The notes beneath the pieces are model-generated. The model was not told the DNA's origin. It made no database searches and worked only from the letters and a program-made list of their open reading frames with translations. A program made the translations under genes and the position numbers. From contig NZ_JADPCJ010000024.1 of NCBI RefSeq assembly GCF_015670795.1, forward strand, positions 1 through 37,574: a DNA stretch of 37,574 nt. The letters are read 5' to 3'. This DNA is from Collinsella aerofaciens. Its GTDB lineage: Bacteria; Actinomycetota; Coriobacteriia; Coriobacteriales; Coriobacteriaceae. Below, piece by piece: positions 34,000 through 37,574 of this stretch (its first letter is position 1; each line of letters starts with the position of its first letter).

Positions 34000-36777
34000 A
34001 TGATTCTCAACGGACCGGGGATTAGTTACACCGAGCCCGACATCGGTTCGGAGTTCGTGCCGCCGCTGCCGGAGCATCCGCGCGAGGCCATCGTCAAGCT
34101 GTGCGAGCACTGCACCAACCGTCTGCTGCATCGCGACGAGCTGCTGGGCTACGAGTACTGGTCGTTTGCCGAGGCCGCAACCGACGAGCAGGCCGAAGTG
34201 CTCTGCAAGATGAAGATGCGCCGTCCCTATACGCTGCCCGAGATGGTCAAGCTCACCGGCATGCCCGAAGCCGATATCGAGAAGATGCTCGACGACATGA
34301 GCTACACGGGTCTGCTCGAGTACAACTGGGAAAACCCCGAGCGCGCCAAGCAATGGGTGTTGCCCATGCTGGTGCCGGGTTCTGCCGAGTTCCTCAACAT
34401 GCGCGTGAGCCAGCTCGAGGAGCACCCGGTCTATGCCAAGTTCTTTGAGCAGGCGTCCAAGGGACCGCTGTCCAAGGCCACGCCGATGGTGCCGCCCGGA
34501 GGCGCCGGCATCGGCATGCACGTCATTCCGGTCGAGAAGGCCATCGACGCCGCGAGCACCTCGGTGCCGATCGAGCATATCGAGCATTGGCTCGACAAAT
34601 ACGATGGCAAATATGCCGCCAGCACCTGCAGCTGCCGCGCGAGCCGTCGCGTGATGGGTGAGGGCTGCGCCGACGACCCGGCCGATTGGTGCATCGCCGT
34701 GGGCGATATGGCCGACTACGTGGTTGAGACCGATCGTGGCCATTACGTGACCCGCGACGAGGTTTACGACATCTTGCGCCAGGCCGAGGACAACGGCTTT
34801 GTGCACCAGATCACTAATATCGACGGCGAGAACAAGATCTTCGCCATCTGCAACTGCAACGTCAACGTGTGCTACGCCCTGCGCACCTCGCAGCTGTTCA
34901 ACACGCCCAACCTGTCGCGCTCGGCCTATGTCGCTAAGGTCGAGAAGGACAAGTGCGTGGCCTGCGGTCGCTGCGTCGAGGTGTGTCCGGCCGGCGCCGC
35001 CAAGCTGGGCCAGAAGCTCTGCAGCAAAAAGGCCGGCGGACAGGTGCCCGAGTATCCGCGCCAGGAGCTGCCCGATGCCACCAAGTGGGACCACACCAAG
35101 TGGTCGCCCAACTACCGCAACGACAACCGCATCGAGACGCATGAGTCCGGCACCGCTCCCTGCAAGACGGCCTGCCCCGCGCACGTTGCCGTTCAGGGCT
35201 ATTTGAAGCTCGCGGCTCAGGGTCGCTATGACGAGGCGCTGGCACTCATTAAGCGCGAGAACCCGCTGCCCGCTATCTGCGGCCGTGTGTGCAACCGCCG
35301 CTGCGAGGACGCCTGCACCCGCGGCCGTGTGGACGCCGCCGTGGCCATCGACGAGGTCAAGAAGTTCATCGCCCAGCGCGATCTGGATGCCGCGACCCGC
35401 TACGTCCCGCCCGTGGTGACGCCGACGCGCGCTGGCGGCTTTGATCAGAAGATCGCCATCATCGGTGCCGGTCCGGCCGGCCTGTCCTGCGCTTTCTATC
35501 TGGCCGAGAAGGGCTACAAGCCCGTCGTCTTCGAGAAAAACGAGCGCCCGGGCGGCATGCTCACCTACGGCATTCCCAGCTTTAAGCTGCAGAAGGACGT
35601 CATTGAGGCCGAGGTCGAGATCATTCGCCTGATGGGTGCCGAGTTCCGCTATGGCGTGGAGGTCGGTCGTGATGTGACGCTCGACGAGCTGCGCGCGCAG
35701 GGCTTTAAGGCCTTTTACGTGGCCATCGGCTGCCAGGGCGGCCGCCTTGCCGGTATTCCGGGCGAGGATGCCGTGGACGTGACCGTGGCCGTCGACTTCC
35801 TTCGCGAGGTTAACAGCGGCAAGATCGATACCCTGTCCGGCCGCACCATTGTGGTGGGCGGCGGCAACGTGGCCATCGACGTTGCCTGCAACGCCTGCCG
35901 TCTGGGCTCTGGGCACGTTGAGATGTTCTGCCTGGAGAGCGAGGTCCAGATGCCCGCCAGCGAGGAAGAACGTCGCGAGGCCGTTGAGGACGGCGCTCAC
36001 ATCAGCTGCGGCTGGGGCCCCAAGGAGATTCACCTGGACGAGGCCGGTCGTGTGTGCGGTATCACCTTCAAGCGCTGCACGCGTGTCTTTGACGACGAGG
36101 GCCGTTTTGCGCCCGAGTACGACGAGAACGATCTGCGCCGTGTCGATGCCGACCGTGTCGTCATGTCGATTGGCCAGTCCATTGTGTGGGGCGACCTGCT
36201 GGCTGGCTCCAAGGTGGAGCTCGGCCGCGGCCAGGGTGCCCTTGCCGATCCCCAGACTTACCAGACCGCCGAACCCGACATCTTTGTGGGTGGCGACGTC
36301 TACACTGGCCCCAGCTTTGCCATCGACGCTATCGCCGCCGGTCACGAGGCCGCGGTGTCCATCCATCGCTTTGTGCAGCCGGGCTCCACGCTCACCATCG
36401 GCCGCAACCAGCGCCGCTACACCGCGCTCGACCGCAACGACGTTGTGCTCGAGAGCTACGACAACGCGAGCCGCGAGGTTGCGCATGTGGACCGCGAACG
36501 CGAGAAGGCTGCGCCGTTTAGCGAGTATGTTGAGACCTTTACCGAGGAGCAGGTGCGCGCCGAGACCGCCCGCTGCCTGGGCTGCGGCGCCTCGATCGTC
36601 GACCCCAACAAGTGCATCGGCTGCGGCCTGTGCACCACCAAGTGCGCGTTTGACGCTATCCATCTGGATCGCGACCGCCCCGAGTGCTCTACGATGGTCA
36701 AATACGAGCAAAAGCTCCCAAGCCTCGGCAAGTATGCTTTAAAGCGTGCAATCAAAATCAAGTTCGGTCGTAAATAG
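34000..36777 (+). CDS. multidomain Fe-S/FAD NAD(P)-linked oxidoreductase
   Basis: 925 residues. Domain order: an N-terminal domain of about 310 residues with CxC motifs (C210/C212, C284/C286, plus C231 and C290), then a 4Fe-4S motif at C319-C322-C325-C329. A GltD-like Fe-S helical domain follows (C388, C392 and further pairs to about 435). The FAD site GAGPAG is at 489-494 and the NAD(P) site GGGN at 620-623. A C-terminal ferredoxin domain has C859/C862 and C872-C875-C878-C882. The core resembles the small subunit of glutamate synthase and NfnB-type enzymes that move electrons between NAD(P)H and ferredoxin. The N-terminal domain is the part I cannot name. The start at 34000 has AGAAGGG upstream. 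An ATG at 33925 is the alternative. No gltB is nearby. Confidence 0.92.
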   Translation: MILNGPGISYTEPDIGSEFVPPLPEHPREAIVKLCEHCTNRLLHRDELLGYEYWSFAEAATDEQAEVLCKMKMRRPYTLPEMVKLTGMPEADIEKMLDDMSYTGLLEYNWENPERAKQWVLPMLVPGSAEFLNMRVSQLEEHPVYAKFFEQASKGPLSKATPMVPPGGAGIGMHVIPVEKAIDAASTSVPIEHIEHWLDKYDGKYAASTCSCRASRRVMGEGCADDPADWCIAVGDMADYVVETDRGHYVTRDEVYDILRQAEDNGFVHQITNIDGENKIFAICNCNVNVCYALRTSQLFNTPNLSRSAYVAKVEKDKCVACGRCVEVCPAGAAKLGQKLCSKKAGGQVPEYPRQELPDATKWDHTKWSPNYRNDNRIETHESGTAPCKTACPAHVAVQGYLKLAAQGRYDEALALIKRENPLPAICGRVCNRRCEDACTRGRVDAAVAIDEVKKFIAQRDLDAATRYVPPVVTPTRAGGFDQKIAIIGAGPAGLSCAFYLAEKGYKPVVFEKNERPGGMLTYGIPSFKLQKDVIEAEVEIIRLMGAEFRYGVEVGRDVTLDELRAQGFKAFYVAIGCQGGRLAGIPGEDAVDVTVAVDFLREVNSGKIDTLSGRTIVVGGGNVAIDVACNACRLGSGHVEMFCLESEVQMPASEEERREAVEDGAHISCGWGPKEIHLDEAGRVCGITFKRCTRVFDDEGRFAPEYDENDLRRVDADRVVMSIGQSIVWGDLLAGSKVELGRGQGALADPQTYQTAEPDIFVGGDVYTGPSFAIDAIAAGHEAAVSIHRFVQPGSTLTIGRNQRRYTALDRNDVVLESYDNASREVAHVDREREKAAPFSEYVETFTEEQVRAETARCLGCGASIVDPNKCIGCGLCTTKCAFDAIHLDRDRPECSTMVKYEQKLPSLGKYALKRAIKIKFGRK

Positions 36778-36792
36778 GTAACCATGGCGGGT

Positions 36793-36828
36793 AAGGGGAC
36801 GGCGCAGGCTAGACTTCGCCGTCCCCTT
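36793..36828 (+). terminator. terminator-like hairpin after the oxidoreductase
   Basis: AAGGGGACGGCG pairs perfectly with CGCCGTCCCCTT around a 12-base loop. The tail GCTTTG is weak in T, so some read-through into hypA is possible. Confidence 0.7.
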
Positions 36829-36873
36829 GCTTTGAGTTTGCATCGCATCAACCGTTGTTGAAAGGTTTCTACC

Positions 36874-37302
36874 TTGCATGAATTGGGAATCGTTTATCAC
36901 ATTATTCGTGATGTTGAGAACGTGGCGCGCGCCAATGGCGTGCGTCGCGTTTCGAGCGTGACGTTGCTACTGGGCGAGGTCTCGGGCGTCGTTCCCGACT
37001 TGCTGCTCGACGCTTGGCGCTGGGCAGCAGATAAAAAGCCTATCACCGAGGACGCGGAGCTTATCGTGGAGCCCGTCGAGGCCGTGACACATTGCGAGGC
37101 GTGCGGCTGCGACTACGCGACGGTCGAGCACGGCAAGACCTGTCCCCAGTGCGGTAGCGGCGAGACCTATTTGCTGCAGGGCCAAGAGGTAATGATCAAA
37201 CAGATCGAGACCCCCGACGAGGACCCGGCAGACGCTGCTCCTGACGGCCTCTCCGACGCCCCCGATGCCGTCGACGCCGCCAACCCTCTCCACATCGCCT
37301 AA
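36874..37302 (+). CDS. hypA: HypA, nickel-insertion protein
   Basis: 142 residues. The start must be the TTG at 36874, because it yields Met-His-Glu, the invariant HypA N-terminus in which His2 binds nickel. AAAGG lies 8 bases upstream. The zinc-binding pairs CEAC and CPQC are present (about residues 74-77 and 90-93). HypA delivers nickel to [NiFe]-hydrogenase with HypB. The protein has an unusual acidic C-terminal tail of about 30 residues (DEDPADAAPDGLSDAPD). It lies 30 kb from the other hyp genes in this window. Confidence 0.94.
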   Translation: MHELGIVYHIIRDVENVARANGVRRVSSVTLLLGEVSGVVPDLLLDAWRWAADKKPITEDAELIVEPVEAVTHCEACGCDYATVEHGKTCPQCGSGETYLLQGQEVMIKQIETPDEDPADAAPDGLSDAPDAVDAANPLHIA

Positions 37303-37525
37303 CATCCAATGACTACATGGGCTAGAGTTCTAAACATATTTGCTTCGGTTAGTCAAGTCATGTCTGTTTAAACAAAATGGTGGCACGCAGACGCATTGGG
37401 ATCAACCTAAAAGAGGTCTTAACGAACAGTGCACCTTTATATGTCTTTGAAAGCAATCAGCAAATCACGTTTTAGCAGGCAATAAGCTGTAAACCGGCCT
37501 TGATTATCAACTTTATCCGAACACC
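37303..37525. other. AT-rich non-coding end region
   Basis: No frame with an SD is visible. The start carries, on the minus strand, GTAGTCATTGG, a fragment of the repeat seen at 188 and 19730. Confidence 0.5.
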
Positions 37526-37563
37526 TCCCACATTCATCCGCACATGTGCGGATGAATGTGGGA
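37526..37563. repeat. 38-bp perfect palindrome
   Basis: The arms TCCCACATTCATCCGCACA and their exact complement meet without a loop. No gene is visible within the remaining 11 bases. It could be a cruciform, a regulator site or part of a repeat continuing outside the window. Confidence 0.8.
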
Positions 37564-37574
37564 ACCCGATACCC

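Noticed and set aside
33886..36711. 941-residue open frame antisense to the oxidoreductase
   Set aside because: The plus-strand frame has cofactor motifs throughout. The antisense product is Ala/Gly/His-rich noise.
34000..36777. glutamate synthase small subunit GltD
   Set aside because: The protein is about twice the usual size, with extra Fe-S domains, and there is no gltB. Only the core is GltD-like.

Overview
The window reads as a high-GC actinobacterial chromosome of the class Coriobacteriia, most likely Collinsella or a close relative. This rests on gene content and order, codon bias and a dnaK-grpE-dnaJ-hspR operon; I could not run a search. There are no rRNA or tRNA genes, CRISPR arrays or intact transposases. 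About 25 genes are supported, and most starts were moved inward to the ATG, GTG or TTG that carries a Shine-Dalgarno (SD) sequence.

Layout. (1) Positions 312-6919, minus strand: [NiFe]-hydrogenase maturation genes in the order small helical ORF, nikR, hypF, hypC, hypD, hypE, then a HAD phosphatase. hypA lies alone at the far end (36874-37302, TTG start). hypB and hydrogenase structural genes are not in the window. (2) 7140-10190: thioredoxin, an unrecognised conserved-looking protein, and a LytTR response regulator with an AgrC-like histidine kinase. (3) 10398-14350: NAD de novo operon nadA-nadB-nadC-niaR behind a promoter covered by a perfect 19-bp inverted repeat, then a convergent 2[4Fe-4S] ferredoxin. 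(4) 15246-19546: dnaK-grpE-dnaJ-hspR. clpB at 25657 carries the same upstream element as dnaK, so the two are probably one HspR regulon. (5) 19997-22297: an aconitase-family hydratase. (6) 22300-25520: an AT-richer accessory island with three single-pass membrane proteins (two are inverted paralogues), packed with palindromic repeats. (7) 28416-31843: a small Pro/Asp-rich protein, an AAA/DUF4143 ATPase with an elaborate promoter palindrome, and an acidic single-pass membrane protein. (8) 32077-36777: a polytopic membrane protein and a TetR regulator, divergent from a 925-residue Fe-S/FAD oxidoreductase. Two TTGAC-N5-GTCAA operators lie in the divergent region.

How the parts connect. NikR probably links nickel level to hydrogenase maturation. 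NiaR probably links niacin to the nad genes, whose first two enzymes make quinolinate from aspartate. HspR probably controls the chaperones and ClpB. TetR probably controls its neighbours, a candidate redox module that I do not recognise as characterised.

The most unusual non-coding content is at least five families of structured repeats. These are two 67-nt hairpins with matching arms but compensating cores, five CCRCCACAAAGG palindromes around the paralogue island, two adjacent AATCTGTAACATC hairpins, a GGGGACGTTCC family, and a 38-bp perfect palindrome at the right edge.
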